DNA of 37,950 nt from a virus: positions 1 to 37,950 of IMG/VR virus record IMGVR_UViG_3300025201_000015; one strand, 5' to 3'. Below are positions 1 to 8,292 of this stretch, piece by piece. Position numbers and translations under genes: made by a program. Numbering within the stretch: the stretch's first letter is position 1; each line of letters starts with the position of its first letter. The notes beneath the pieces were generated by a model. That model had not been told where the DNA came from and ran no database searches. It worked only from the letters and a program-made list of their open reading frames with translations.

Positions 1-201
1 TCACTCTCCATCCCGCGCCCCATCCAGCGCATTGGCCCCGGCGTTCCAGTACCGTCGCATATCCGACGCCCCGACATGGCCGCAGCGCCGACACTTGCAG
101 CGCCGCAGGATTTCGTCCCGCGTCATGGCGTGGCTCTCCGGCGGCGCGGCGATGTCGTTCTCGAAGCCGCAGGCGGCGCACTGGAAATAGAGGATGAGCA
201 T
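1..201 (-). CDS. Small zinc-ribbon protein
   Basis: A 66-aa protein with two cysteine pairs: CAAC near residues 8-11, then a CKCRRC cluster near residues 36-41. This spacing is typical of a small zinc ribbon, so zinc binding and possibly nucleic-acid binding are expected; that is family-style inference, not a named hit. It is the last gene of the leftward operon, 46 bp beyond the small membrane gene, and its TGA is at the very edge of the window. Small zinc-ribbon genes are common at the ends of phage late operons (Mu Com is one example), but no specific homology to Com is evident. Confidence 0.6.
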   Translation of the reverse strand: MLILYFQCAACGFENDIAAPPESHAMTRDEILRRCKCRRCGHVGASDMRRYWNAGANALDGARDGE

Positions 202-247
202 AGTGCGCAGATAGTGCCGCGGGACGGCGAGGCCAATGGGTCCCGCG

Positions 248-514
248 CTACCTCTGCCCCTGCCGATTACGTCTTACGATAATCAAACCCAGGCCCACCG
301 CCAGAATGGCCTTGGACACCACGATAGGCCATTCCACCGGTACGCCCAGATTGCGCGCCAGCAGCGTAAACAGCGTGCTCAGTCCCAAGAGCGAGAACGC
401 CGCGGCGATAGCCCGCCCCGGCGGCTTCACCCGTGAATACTGATGTGCCAGCCACCAGCAAGACAGCACCATTGCCACGCTCGTGAGGTTGTTCGCGATC
501 AGCAGCCAATTCAT
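248..514 (-). CDS. Small membrane protein, possible holin component
   Basis: An 88-aa protein made almost entirely of hydrophobic segments, with roughly three membrane spans (about residues 4-23, 33-53 and 62-80) and a short basic C-terminus rich in Arg and Gln. It overlaps the previous gene by 4 bp (ATGA), so translation is probably coupled. Position downstream of the amidase and beside two other membrane proteins suggests a role in lysis as a holin or antiholin. I do not recognise the exact family; the lysis role is inferred from size, topology and neighbours. Confidence 0.55.
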   Translation of the reverse strand: MNWLLIANNLTSVAMVLSCWWLAHQYSRVKPPGRAIAAAFSLLGLSTLFTLLARNLGVPVEWPIVVSKAILAVGLGLIIVRRNRQGQR

Positions 515-828
515 TCCCGAGGATCCTTCAAGACGAGTTTGCGCACGCCACGGACGGCGGCGATCCCGCCCTCACCCATGACGAAACCGGCAGCGAGATA
601 GGCCCAGGTGCCTGCGTCCGTCAGCCGGTCCATCAGGTGCCCCACCAGGCCGCCGAGGAAAATCGCACTGAGCGCGCCGGCAAAGCCTTCGGCCAGACGT
701 CGCCGCCACGACGACTGCGGCGCGAAGACCGCTCGCACGTAGGCCCCAGCCGCGCCACTGAGACACAACGCGCTGATTTGTTCGGGTGCTGATGCGAGGA
801 TTTGCCGCATCCAGTCCAAAGCCGTCAT
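511..828 (-). CDS. Putative phage holin
   Basis: A 105-aa membrane protein with about three hydrophobic stretches (residues 17-33, 47-66 and 74-92) separated by short charged loops (APQSSWRRRLAEG; MDRLTD) and ending in a basic-acidic tail (KLVLKDPRE). The size, spans and charged C-terminus fit small phage holins, which let endolysin reach the peptidoglycan. It lies between the LLH-like holin candidate and another small membrane gene. Which of the three neighbours forms the lethal hole cannot be told from sequence. Confidence 0.55.
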   Translation of the reverse strand: MTALDWMRQILASAPEQISALCLSGAAGAYVRAVFAPQSSWRRRLAEGFAGALSAIFLGGLVGHLMDRLTDAGTWAYLAAGFVMGEGGIAAVRGVRKLVLKDPRE

Positions 829-897
829 TGCAGAATCGTTCCCGTCGCTCGAATTGTGTTTTCAGCCATGCGAGTTTCCATCTTATCGTGTGGTCAG

Positions 898-930
898 GCA
901 CCGGGTGCGGGCGGCAACCCTGCCCGGTGC
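898..930. other. Hairpin in lysis-cassette intergenic gap
   Basis: GCACCGGG at 898-905 pairs perfectly with CCCGGTGC at 923-930 around a 17-nt loop. It lies in the 118-bp gap between two lysis genes, with no T-run on either side, so it is not a clear intrinsic terminator. It could stabilise or process the late transcript. Confidence 0.35.
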
Positions 931-946
931 CGCAGGTTGGGCGCTA

Positions 947-1354
947 TTACAGCACCGGCTCGTCAGGGCGGCGCGGCATTGTTGTCGCATCGCCGATCTG
1001 CAGTCGGGCCATCTGCCCCTCAATCACGCTGACGAGCCCCGGTGTGCTGGCCTTGATCTTCTTCACACTGTCGCCAGCCCCCGCCCCCAGGACGTGGTTC
1101 AAAGCCTCTCGCACCATCTCGGTGCGTTGATCTGCGGTCGTGTCCGAGAGGGTCAGGTTGTGCTTTGCGAGGTAGCTGAGGATTTTAGTGGCGGCGGCGC
1201 GTTTGATCTTTGCCTCGCTGGCTTCGGAGACTTCGATGCCGGTTTTGCGTTCGAAGACGGTGATCGCCCAGCCAATTGCTGCCATGATCGCCAGCTCGAG
1301 GGCAACCGTAAGCGGTCCCGCCATCTCGGCGAGGATTTCGGTGATGATGTTCAT
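947..1354 (-). CDS. LLH-type holin-like membrane protein
   Basis: A 135-aa protein with one N-terminal membrane span (about residues 12-34), followed by a soluble helical region of about 100 residues. One N-terminal anchor and a long helical tail is the layout of phage holins of the LL-H type, although family membership is not certain from the sequence alone. It follows the amidase gene by 70 bp; the start has GGGAGGATCC nearby as a ribosome-binding site. A role in lysis is supported mainly by this neighbourhood. Confidence 0.55.
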   Translation of the reverse strand: MNIITEILAEMAGPLTVALELAIMAAIGWAITVFERKTGIEVSEASEAKIKRAAATKILSYLAKHNLTLSDTTADQRTEMVREALNHVLGAGAGDSVKKIKASTPGLVSVIEGQMARLQIGDATTMPRRPDEPVL

Positions 1355-1423
1355 GGGAGGATCCTTTCAGGAAGCGGCAGACCGCCGCGAGAAACAGCGC
1401 CAGGCGCCAATCAGTGACGGGGA

Positions 1424-2248
1424 TCATGCGACGGCCAGATCGGTCCAGTCGCGGTCGATGACGTCGAAACCGGGGCAGAGCTTGGCCGCGACCTCGCGGT
1501 GGCCGAGGAGCCGCTTGAACTGCGTCTGCTGGCCAAACTCGGCGATGCTTTCGCGCGCTGCCGCCAGCTGCTCGGGGTAGTAGAGCTGCTCGGGGCGATA
1601 GGTCCGGTCGATCGTCTTGCGTTCGATCATCAGCACGTGCTTGACGCCGCGGTTGTGACCGATGGCGCCCGCGCCGTAGCGCTCAAGCGGGCGGGCTGCG
1701 ATCCGCTCACCATCCGGGCAGATGATCTCGTGATAGCCGATCATAGACCAGCCGCGCCCGCCCTGGCTCTTCGGAGCGGTGTGCATGCGGTGAACCGCGG
1801 CAACGATCTCCGCGTTGCTCTTGTCGACGTGCCAGTCGCCCGGCAGGGCGCCGCAGTGGAGCATGAAGGTGTCGATCACCGTGCCGGCCGAGCCTTGGCG
1901 CAGAACGCGGTCGTGGGCGACCGGCAGCTCTGGCTTGTCAGGTTCCAGCACCTTGGTCGGATCGGCCACGCTCGCCGCCGGGGCGCCGTCATTGTCGATG
2001 ACCTCGCCAAGGGCATGTTTCTCCATGGCGTCGAAGCCACCCTCAGCAGGGCCTGAGAGATAGCCCAGACCGATCAGGCCCCGGCGCAGCGTGACCAGCG
2101 CCCATTCCGAGCTCTTGACCGGCCCCTGCCAGTAGAGACCGTCGGCGGCGCGAGCGGTGTTGCGGCCATACCAGCCGTCGATCTGGCCAGGATCGTAGCC
2201 GAGGGACCGAAGCCCCAGCTGCAGGTATCGGATTGCGGGGTGCATCAT
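1424..2248 (-). CDS. Endolysin: N-acetylmuramoyl-L-alanine amidase with N-terminal peptidoglycan-binding domain
   Basis: A 274-aa endolysin. Residues 1-75 look like a peptidoglycan-binding domain (LGLRSLGYDPGQIDGWYGRN). Residues 120-270 form an Amidase_2 (T7 lysozyme-like) domain. Probable zinc ligands are His131, His250 (LGHREV) and Cys258 (CPGFD), with Tyr172 and Lys256 in the positions of the T7 catalytic Tyr and Lys. It should cut the amide bond between N-acetylmuramic acid and L-alanine at the end of infection. There is no signal peptide, so it needs the neighbouring holins for release. GGGAG precedes the ATG. A hairpin with seven T residues sits directly upstream, which is odd for a late lysis gene. 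Confidence 0.9.
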   Translation of the reverse strand: MMHPAIRYLQLGLRSLGYDPGQIDGWYGRNTARAADGLYWQGPVKSSEWALVTLRRGLIGLGYLSGPAEGGFDAMEKHALGEVIDNDGAPAASVADPTKVLEPDKPELPVAHDRVLRQGSAGTVIDTFMLHCGALPGDWHVDKSNAEIVAAVHRMHTAPKSQGGRGWSMIGYHEIICPDGERIAARPLERYGAGAIGHNRGVKHVLMIERKTIDRTYRPEQLYYPEQLAAARESIAEFGQQTQFKRLLGHREVAAKLCPGFDVIDRDWTDLAVA

Positions 2249-2262
2249 TAGTGGTCTCCCAT

Positions 2263-2286
2263 AAAAAAAGCCCGCGCGTGGCGGGC
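2263..2286 (-). terminator. Rho-independent terminator just upstream of the amidase
   Basis: Read leftward, GCCCGC and GCGGGC pair around a 5-nt loop and are followed by seven T residues (2263-2269), a textbook intrinsic terminator. It ends only 14 bp before the amidase start codon, so it would stop leftward transcripts from the tail genes before the lysis cassette unless antiterminated. On the plus strand there is no downstream T-run. Confidence 0.75.
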
Positions 2287-2347
2287 GGGTGATCAGTGGA
2301 TCAGGGCTTTGGTTCAGTGCGGGCTACTGCAGGGCGACCTCGCGCAC

Positions 2348-2379
2348 TTGACAGAAGCCATGGCGGCTGCAAGTACCGA
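2348..2379 (+). promoter_or_regulatory. Candidate promoter for the O-antigen gene
   Basis: A perfect -35 hexamer TTGACA lies at 2348-2353. The matching -10 is weak: AAGTAC at 17-bp spacing, or TACCGA at 20-bp. It stands 50 bp upstream of the plus-strand O-antigen gene, which runs against all its neighbours and therefore needs its own promoter. Confidence 0.4.
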
Positions 2380-2403
2380 TGCATTCGGGCCGAGGTTTTT
2401 TTC

Positions 2404-3690
2404 ATGCTGCCATATCGCATTGCGTTTTTCTTCGCCGTGATTGCCGCCTACGCTGTCGGGAGCTCCAGCACGCCCGACGCTATCGGAATTCCAGAGGTCA
2501 TCATTGCGGGTTGCCTCGTCGGTATGATCGGCGTGACTGGCGGCCTGTCCGCCCTCATTCCTCAGCGCTCAGACACGATATTCATTGCCGCATCCCGCGC
2601 AGCCCTCGCCTACCTGATCGCGGTGCCGCTCATGGCTGGCGCGATTCGAGGCAGCAGCACCGGGGCAATCATCCGCGACGTGATTCCCCTGCTCTACATG
2701 TTCCTGTTTTTGTTCATGGCCCGAGCTATCCGTCGCGATCCCACGCGCTGGCTTTCGCTTGCAGCGCATGGCCTCCTGTTCATCGGTGTCTGCTTTTCAG
2801 TGCGCTTCTACATGCTGCCGAATACTGATTTCCTGCAAATCGGGCGTCAGGTGCAATTCGGTGATATGCGATATTTCCCGCAAGACCCTGCCGTGACCTT
2901 CGCCAGCGTTTTCGGGATGCTTGAGGCGTTTCGGGCATTCGAGCGCCGCCGCTATTTTGCCGGGGTGATTTATGCGGCTGCGGCCTTTGTCGCCTTCGCG
3001 GCCCTCGCGGGAATGATGGTCCGAGCGGCGATCCTGCTAACGTTGCTGGTGCTGGTTGCCCGCGTTGCCGTCATGCGCGCGAGCGGAGCGCTCGGGTTTA
3101 TTGTCAAGGGCGCGGCGCTGTCCGTTGTTGCCTATGCGATTATCTCTGCACTGCCCGTCCTGTCTCTCGTCGCCGCGAAATTCGAGGCAGTGGGGACCAA
3201 TTCGAAAACCGAAGAAATGACCGTGCTCTGGGAGTGGTCGGGCGCGTCCTTTGCAAATCTCGTCTTCGGCACCGGCTGGGGCGGGGAGTTCGAAACGCCC
3301 ACCTATCTGGAGCCGGTGCGATACGTGCACAACCTGCCGGGATACCTGCTGCTCAAGGCCGGACTCGTCGGCGGTCTGTTTGGCCTGCTGATTGTCTTTC
3401 GGGCCTTCCTCGTCCCGCTCGTGATGTGGCCCGCCAGCACATTCGGGCGCGGCGCGGAGGATATGCGCGCCGCTGTCCTTGGCGCAGGGCTGGCAACATT
3501 TTCGTCGGCGCTGTTTCTGCAACCGACGTTCAAGTCCCTCTCTTTTGGCCTGATCCTGCTCGCCGTTATTCTGGCAAGCAGGAAGGAGCGGAGGCTAAGC
3601 CACTCGGACAGCTTTGAGCGTGAGGTCCTTGGAGCCACCGCCGTTGTTGGTGATCGTGAAGGCAAGGCCGCTGCTGCCCGCAGTTACTGA
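2404..3690 (+). CDS. O-antigen polymerase/ligase-like membrane protein (moron)
   Basis: A 428-aa polytopic membrane protein with about ten to twelve hydrophobic spans and a large loop near residues 265-300. The VHNLPGYLLLKAGLVGG segment (about residues 300-317) resembles the HN-plus-glycine region of Wzy/WaaL O-antigen polymerases and ligases. It probably alters how surface polysaccharide is polymerised or attached. The start at 2404 is supported by GAGG 8 bp upstream; an in-frame ATG at 2296 has no comparable site and would add an unrelated 36-aa extension. It is antisense to every neighbour, and its last 96 bp overlap the end of the tailspike gene on the other strand. Its AT content is locally higher than that of neighbours. 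Wzy or WaaL type cannot be decided here. Confidence 0.8.
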   Translation: MLPYRIAFFFAVIAAYAVGSSSTPDAIGIPEVIIAGCLVGMIGVTGGLSALIPQRSDTIFIAASRAALAYLIAVPLMAGAIRGSSTGAIIRDVIPLLYMFLFLFMARAIRRDPTRWLSLAAHGLLFIGVCFSVRFYMLPNTDFLQIGRQVQFGDMRYFPQDPAVTFASVFGMLEAFRAFERRRYFAGVIYAAAAFVAFAALAGMMVRAAILLTLLVLVARVAVMRASGALGFIVKGAALSVVAYAIISALPVLSLVAAKFEAVGTNSKTEEMTVLWEWSGASFANLVFGTGWGGEFETPTYLEPVRYVHNLPGYLLLKAGLVGGLFGLLIVFRAFLVPLVMWPASTFGRGAEDMRAAVLGAGLATFSSALFLQPTFKSLSFGLILLAVILASRKERRLSHSDSFEREVLGATAVVGDREGKAAAARSY

Positions 3691-5640
3691 CGTGCTGCTA
3701 TGCGTCGTCAGCGCCAGCGCGCTGTTGCTGCCGACGACGACGACACCAGTCCAATACTGCTGGTCCGTGCGGATGAACGTGCCCTGATCGACCGTGACGA
3801 GATAAACCCCGTCATCCGTGAAGGTGTAAAGCGTCTCGGTCGCCGCCGCCGCCACCGTGACCGCAGAGCCAGTGACAGACTTGTAAAGCGCCGCCGTCGC
3901 ATTGCCGGTAATGTCTGCGTCGTCTTCGACCGTCAGCGCCTTGGCGGCAAGAGGTGCCGCTGCCGCTTGGCGGTAGCGTTCAGTCACCGCAACATCCTGG
4001 TCGGTCAGCAGGATTGTATCAACCTCAACGGTGCCCGTGCTGCCGCCGGTCGTCTGGAACACGAAATACGGATCGGAGCCATTCGAGGCCGCGTGGAAAT
4101 AGCTGTATTGCCAGTCACTGTCCGTCGCGCTGTTGTGGTCCCGCGAATATGCGTGTGATGCGCCGCCAAGTGTCAGGCGGTTATCACCCGCCGTCGAGCG
4201 CCATTTGATGAAGCCCGAAATATACCCGGCCCCGACCAGCCTCATACCGCTGCGCTGCGTCGAGGCAGTGAAAGCGATTTCGACGTTGCTTGAGCCGTTG
4301 ATCGACTTGGCTCCATGCGCGCCGGTCGGGGAATAGCTCAGGTCGTCAGTTGCAGCGGTGGTCGTGCAGTCCGGGTCCGCAAACACGTTGGTATACGGCC
4401 CGACCTCCGGCATCCCTTGGCCGTGATAGTCAGTGATTTCCACGCCGCCGCTGTCGGTCGCCGTGATGTTGGGGCGGATACCACGCCACTTTTCAGCCGA
4501 CGCCTTGTCAACGTTGAATTTCGTGGCCGACTTGAATAGCGTGCCTTGAACAGAGATCGACGTATCGACCAGCGTAAGCGCGGGGACGTCGTATGCCTCC
4601 CAATAGCCGCCGATGAGCGAGATTGACGCGCAGGTGTCAAAGCGCATCCCCTGGTTCTGGACCTGACAGCCTGCAAACGTGATCCCGTCCGAGAACTTCA
4701 CATCGACCGAGTGCCCGACGCCCGGAAGGGTCGGGTCGTAGTGATAGAACGTGCAATTTGTAAACGCGATGGCATTCGCGTCCTCGCCGGATGCCGGGAT
4801 ATTCCGGAAGCCGGTCTTGTTGTCCCGAAACACGCAATCCGTGAACTGCGACCAGTAGAACGCCTGATCGACGTCAATGGCGATGTCGGAATCACCGAAC
4901 CACACGCGCTCGAACGACGCGAAGTAGCTCGCGGAGGTCATGGTGATCATTGTCGCGCCGGTGGATTTGAGACGCATGTCGCTCAGGGTCACGTAATCAT
5001 CGACCGCCGCGTTCAGGTCCATGATCGTGCTGCCGCCGCCGTCGAGGATCGTGCGCCGCTTGCCCGCGCCCCGCCACGTCAGGGCGCTGCTAACCGACTT
5101 GCCAGAGAGCGAGACCGTGCCAGCGCCGAAGCCGTCAAGAGCGTACAACTTCACCCCGCCCAATGTGACCAGGTCGTGATCGGTTGCGCCGGATGGCGCG
5201 ACCTCGAAGCGGCGACCGACGGCTTCGATAATGTCGCCATCCGCGACGGAGTAGACACTGCCAGAGGTGTAGGTCAGCAGCGCATCGCCGGCCATGTCGG
5301 TGACCGCCTCGAAGCGCCGCGCCAGCGCCATGAGCGCACTGTCCATCTGCGTCTGCGTCGGGACAGTCGCAAGCTCGGTGGCGCTACCGCCATCATTGAG
5401 ATAGGCCGCAAGCTGGTTTGACGCCGCGACCATGAACGTATCGCCGTTGGACGTGTCAGCGAGGCCCGCAGCCGTTGATTGGTAAACGGTCCCGGTGCCG
5501 ATAGCCCCAGCCAGCGCCGTGGTATCGATGCTGTCTTGGAGGGCATCGAATCCCGCCTGCACGGCCTGCTCAAGCGTGCTTTTGGTCGTGGTCTTGGGAT
5601 CGCTGCCCGTCGTGGTCAGCGAGAAAGTAGGTGCAGCCAT
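3595..5640 (-). CDS. Tailspike / tail fibre with beta-helix-like region
   Basis: A 681-aa receptor-binding protein. Residues 1-110 probably attach it to the tail. Residues about 170-400 show the repeated short strands of a parallel beta-helix, such as FTDCVFRDN, FTNCTFYHY and FAGCQVQNQ, typical of tailspikes that bind or cut surface polysaccharide. Residues about 430-555 look like a beta-sandwich carbohydrate-binding module, and residues 580-681 form a Ser/Thr/Val-rich C-terminal domain. No catalytic residues can be assigned. It follows the J-like tail protein by 15 bp. Its 3-prime end overlaps the O-antigen gene on the opposite strand, which fits a link between receptor recognition and receptor change. 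Confidence 0.75.
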   Translation of the reverse strand: MAAPTFSLTTTGSDPKTTTKSTLEQAVQAGFDALQDSIDTTALAGAIGTGTVYQSTAAGLADTSNGDTFMVAASNQLAAYLNDGGSATELATVPTQTQMDSALMALARRFEAVTDMAGDALLTYTSGSVYSVADGDIIEAVGRRFEVAPSGATDHDLVTLGGVKLYALDGFGAGTVSLSGKSVSSALTWRGAGKRRTILDGGGSTIMDLNAAVDDYVTLSDMRLKSTGATMITMTSASYFASFERVWFGDSDIAIDVDQAFYWSQFTDCVFRDNKTGFRNIPASGEDANAIAFTNCTFYHYDPTLPGVGHSVDVKFSDGITFAGCQVQNQGMRFDTCASISLIGGYWEAYDVPALTLVDTSISVQGTLFKSATKFNVDKASAEKWRGIRPNITATDSGGVEITDYHGQGMPEVGPYTNVFADPDCTTTAATDDLSYSPTGAHGAKSINGSSNVEIAFTASTQRSGMRLVGAGYISGFIKWRSTAGDNRLTLGGASHAYSRDHNSATDSDWQYSYFHAASNGSDPYFVFQTTGGSTGTVEVDTILLTDQDVAVTERYRQAAAAPLAAKALTVEDDADITGNATAALYKSVTGSAVTVAAAATETLYTFTDDGVYLVTVDQGTFIRTDQQYWTGVVVVGSNSALALTTHSSTSVTAGSSGLAFTITNNGGGSKDLTLKAVRVA

Positions 5641-5655
5641 CTTGCTACCTCGATT

Positions 5656-8292
5656 TTATGTGACTGTGAGAGAGCCGAGGGACGTTGCGGTCCCGTTCGT
5701 TCCGGTGGTGGAATAGGGCACGATCCAGAAGTCCGCCGTGCCGAGCGGGATGTCGTCAGAATCGACCTTGTGGATCACCAGCAAATCGACGCTGAGGGCC
5801 TTGTCGGTCGCCGCGTAGATGCCCGCGTCAGTGACGCCAGCAGGGGCAACGAGGTCTTGCCGGGTCATGCCGGTGCTGCCGAGATTGTCGCCGCTGACGG
5901 TGGTGGAGCCGATCAGTTGCACATGCCCGGTGCTTGCGCCGTCCGTCGCTGCGACGGTGGTGCTAAAGCGGTACGTGTCGCCTGCGGTAAGCTCAGCGAT
6001 GGTCTGCGTGATCGTGCCCTCAAGGCCGGGGTTGGGGTGCTGCGCTTGGCTGCTGGCAACGACCCATGCGCCTGTCATCGTATGCGAGCCGCTGGCGTCA
6101 AAGCCGCCATCCGAATACAGGTTCCCCGGTGCCGGGTCGCCAAACTCGATGGAATGCGCGGTGTTCTTCGCGCAAGGCATGTCGTCGCCCACCTGCGTTG
6201 CAGACGAGAACGGCTGGCCGGTCGCCGCGCGATAAAGCCGCACGCCCTCGAAATAGTCGCTGTCGGGCGATGTGAAATCTACCGTCACCGTCCCCGTGCC
6301 GCTGCCTGCGACTGCGGATGTGCCGGAGACCTCAAGCCCCGCCACGATGCCCAGGGCATAGCTATAGAGCCCCGCAGAGGTCGGTCCATTGGCAGCCACG
6401 CGCATGTCGTAGGGATCATCAAAGACCACCGGTCCGAATGATCCGACCATACGCCCCGAGCCGTTGACGTTCTCCGGGTAGAGGATCAGGCGATTGACGT
6501 AATCGCTGTCAGCCGCCTCCTTCCACTCGACGTCATAGCTGTCGACCACGTAATCGGTGATGTGGTCGAAGCCGAACTCGATCATCGTCACGAAGGCGCC
6601 GCCGGTATCGACCTCGACGGTGGTCGCCGTCAGGTTGGTCACCGTGCCGAGCGCCACGCCTTCCGCCGAAAGATCGGCCGTCAGGATCTCCTGTTCGTCG
6701 GTGGCCGGGTCCCAGTCGTAGATCGTGCTGCCATACTCGTTGAGCTCGACCTCGACCCGCAACGCCACCTTGCCGTTCTCATCGTCCTGCAGCCAGACCG
6801 AGGGGTTGACCCGAGCGGCCCGCCACTCGCCGTTCAGCCGCGTGAAAGGCGAGGGGCAGTTCCCGGTCACCGTGGACCCCGGTTTGAGCTTGATCGCCGA
6901 AGGCGGCAGGACGCAGCTCAAGGTCTTCTGCAGGCCGCGCCGCTTGGCTTCCATCGCGGTCAGGCGTTGGGCCTGTGTCCCCGAGGGAACCAAGGGCAGA
7001 TCGAAGGCCTCGATATCGTCTGTGTTGGGCGATCCGTTCGGCACCAGATAGGGCGCCAGCGCGGCCTTCTCGAAGTAGCGCTCCTCCGAGGTCCAGGTCC
7101 CGACCAGCGCATAGGGCACCTCCCGCCGGCTGCCGTAGCGCTGCAGGTCGATGTCGGCATCGGTCAACACCGAGTCCATGGTGTAGACCGGCGCCTGATA
7201 TGCGCCCGGCACGTAGCTCAACTGACCCTGAGTGATACAGAGTTCACCGCCGCCGGCCTGCGCCAAGGGTTCGAGCAGGTCGAGCAGTTCCCCCTTGGTC
7301 CAGTCAACCACCCCGCCGACGCGATACCGGTCCTCGTAGACATCCGAGCCCGCGTCCTGCGTCTCGTAATATTTCAGCACTTGTTCGTCGGCCAGGGTCA
7401 CCCCGTCGATGAAGCCGTCGAGATCGAGGTAGTCATCGTCATAGACCCTGACCGGGTTTTGCCTGGCGGCATCCAAGAGACAGCGCGCCTGATTTGCCGA
7501 ATAGGTCCAGGTATCGGGATCGTCCTTGTCCTGCGTGACGTCGGTCGGATCCCAGACATAGGACCAGTCCATCGTCAGCTTGAACTGCGGCGGGACGCTC
7601 GGCCAGCGGGTGTGACGGTGGCTTTCCGAGCCGGCATTGCAACGGACCCAGAGAACGGTGCAGCCCTGCCAGCCATCGGTTGCCTGCACGTACTGAGGGA
7701 TCTCCGTCAGAAACCGATCCGGCGGGCTGGTCTCGTCGCCGAGCGACAGCCAGGCCACGCAGAGATCATTGTTCGGACCCCAGTTGAATTTCTCGGCCTT
7801 GATGTGCTGCCCGTCAGAGGTCCAGTCGAACAGGTCGCTGCTGTCACCGGGGGTCGGATTGACCACCGGGTTGCCGGTCGCCCTCGACACGAACTCAGCT
7901 GTCCGATCATCCAGCGTGATCGACAGGTTCGTGCCAGCCGAGGGCCGCGAATTGAACAGGATCGCGCCATAGAGCGTCCAGCGATCGACTCGCCAGAACA
8001 GCGGCGTCCCGGTGACTTCCGTGTGGCCGTAGACAAAGCGCTTCGCGGGCGTCGACGTGGGCTGCGAGAGGTCGCGCTTGATGTCGGCCTGCTCGGGTTT
8101 GACAGGCTTGTTGAGCGCCTGCGACAGCAGCAGCCCGGCGCCCAGCTGGATCGCCGCCTGCGTCAGGGCCGAGAGGCTGCCCCACCACCCGGCCACCGCG
8201 GACAGGGCGCCGAGAATGACACCTGCCTCGGCCGGTGCCGGTGCGAAGGTCACGCAGGCCGCCAGAGCGGTGGTCAGCAGCAGTTTACGCAT
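5656..8292 (-). CDS. J-like tail tip / host-specificity protein
   Basis: An 878-aa tail protein. Its size, position after the three small tail-tip genes and sequence style (TSTPAKRFVYGHTEVTGTPLFW near residues 78-100) match the central tail-tip protein of lambda-like siphophages. That protein closes the tail and contacts the host. Residues about 560-620 look fibronectin-III-like (VTNLTATTVEVDTGG), and the C-terminal third (about 650-878) is beta-rich. Unusually, residues 1-24 read as a Sec signal peptide ending AEAG, followed by a second hydrophobic stretch to about residue 62; these are more likely packing or membrane-insertion segments of the tail tip. Overlaps the DUF6950 gene by 8 bp. Confidence 0.75.
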   Translation of the reverse strand: MRKLLLTTALAACVTFAPAPAEAGVILGALSAVAGWWGSLSALTQAAIQLGAGLLLSQALNKPVKPEQADIKRDLSQPTSTPAKRFVYGHTEVTGTPLFWRVDRWTLYGAILFNSRPSAGTNLSITLDDRTAEFVSRATGNPVVNPTPGDSSDLFDWTSDGQHIKAEKFNWGPNNDLCVAWLSLGDETSPPDRFLTEIPQYVQATDGWQGCTVLWVRCNAGSESHRHTRWPSVPPQFKLTMDWSYVWDPTDVTQDKDDPDTWTYSANQARCLLDAARQNPVRVYDDDYLDLDGFIDGVTLADEQVLKYYETQDAGSDVYEDRYRVGGVVDWTKGELLDLLEPLAQAGGGELCITQGQLSYVPGAYQAPVYTMDSVLTDADIDLQRYGSRREVPYALVGTWTSEERYFEKAALAPYLVPNGSPNTDDIEAFDLPLVPSGTQAQRLTAMEAKRRGLQKTLSCVLPPSAIKLKPGSTVTGNCPSPFTRLNGEWRAARVNPSVWLQDDENGKVALRVEVELNEYGSTIYDWDPATDEQEILTADLSAEGVALGTVTNLTATTVEVDTGGAFVTMIEFGFDHITDYVVDSYDVEWKEAADSDYVNRLILYPENVNGSGRMVGSFGPVVFDDPYDMRVAANGPTSAGLYSYALGIVAGLEVSGTSAVAGSGTGTVTVDFTSPDSDYFEGVRLYRAATGQPFSSATQVGDDMPCAKNTAHSIEFGDPAPGNLYSDGGFDASGSHTMTGAWVVASSQAQHPNPGLEGTITQTIAELTAGDTYRFSTTVAATDGASTGHVQLIGSTTVSGDNLGSTGMTRQDLVAPAGVTDAGIYAATDKALSVDLLVIHKVDSDDIPLGTADFWIVPYSTTGTNGTATSLGSLTVT

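Noticed and set aside
1185-1427. 80-codon minus-strand frame starting at the amidase stop (ATGA), with a hydrophobic start
   Set aside because: Overlaps the LLH-like holin gene by 170 bp out of frame, and the second half is His/Arg/Gly-rich shadow. The Cys in its first segment does not fit a lipobox, so an Rz1-like role was dropped.
2296-2403. In-frame 5-prime extension of the O-antigen gene
   Set aside because: Lacks a ribosome-binding site and runs through promoter sequence; the ATG at 2404 has a well-placed one.
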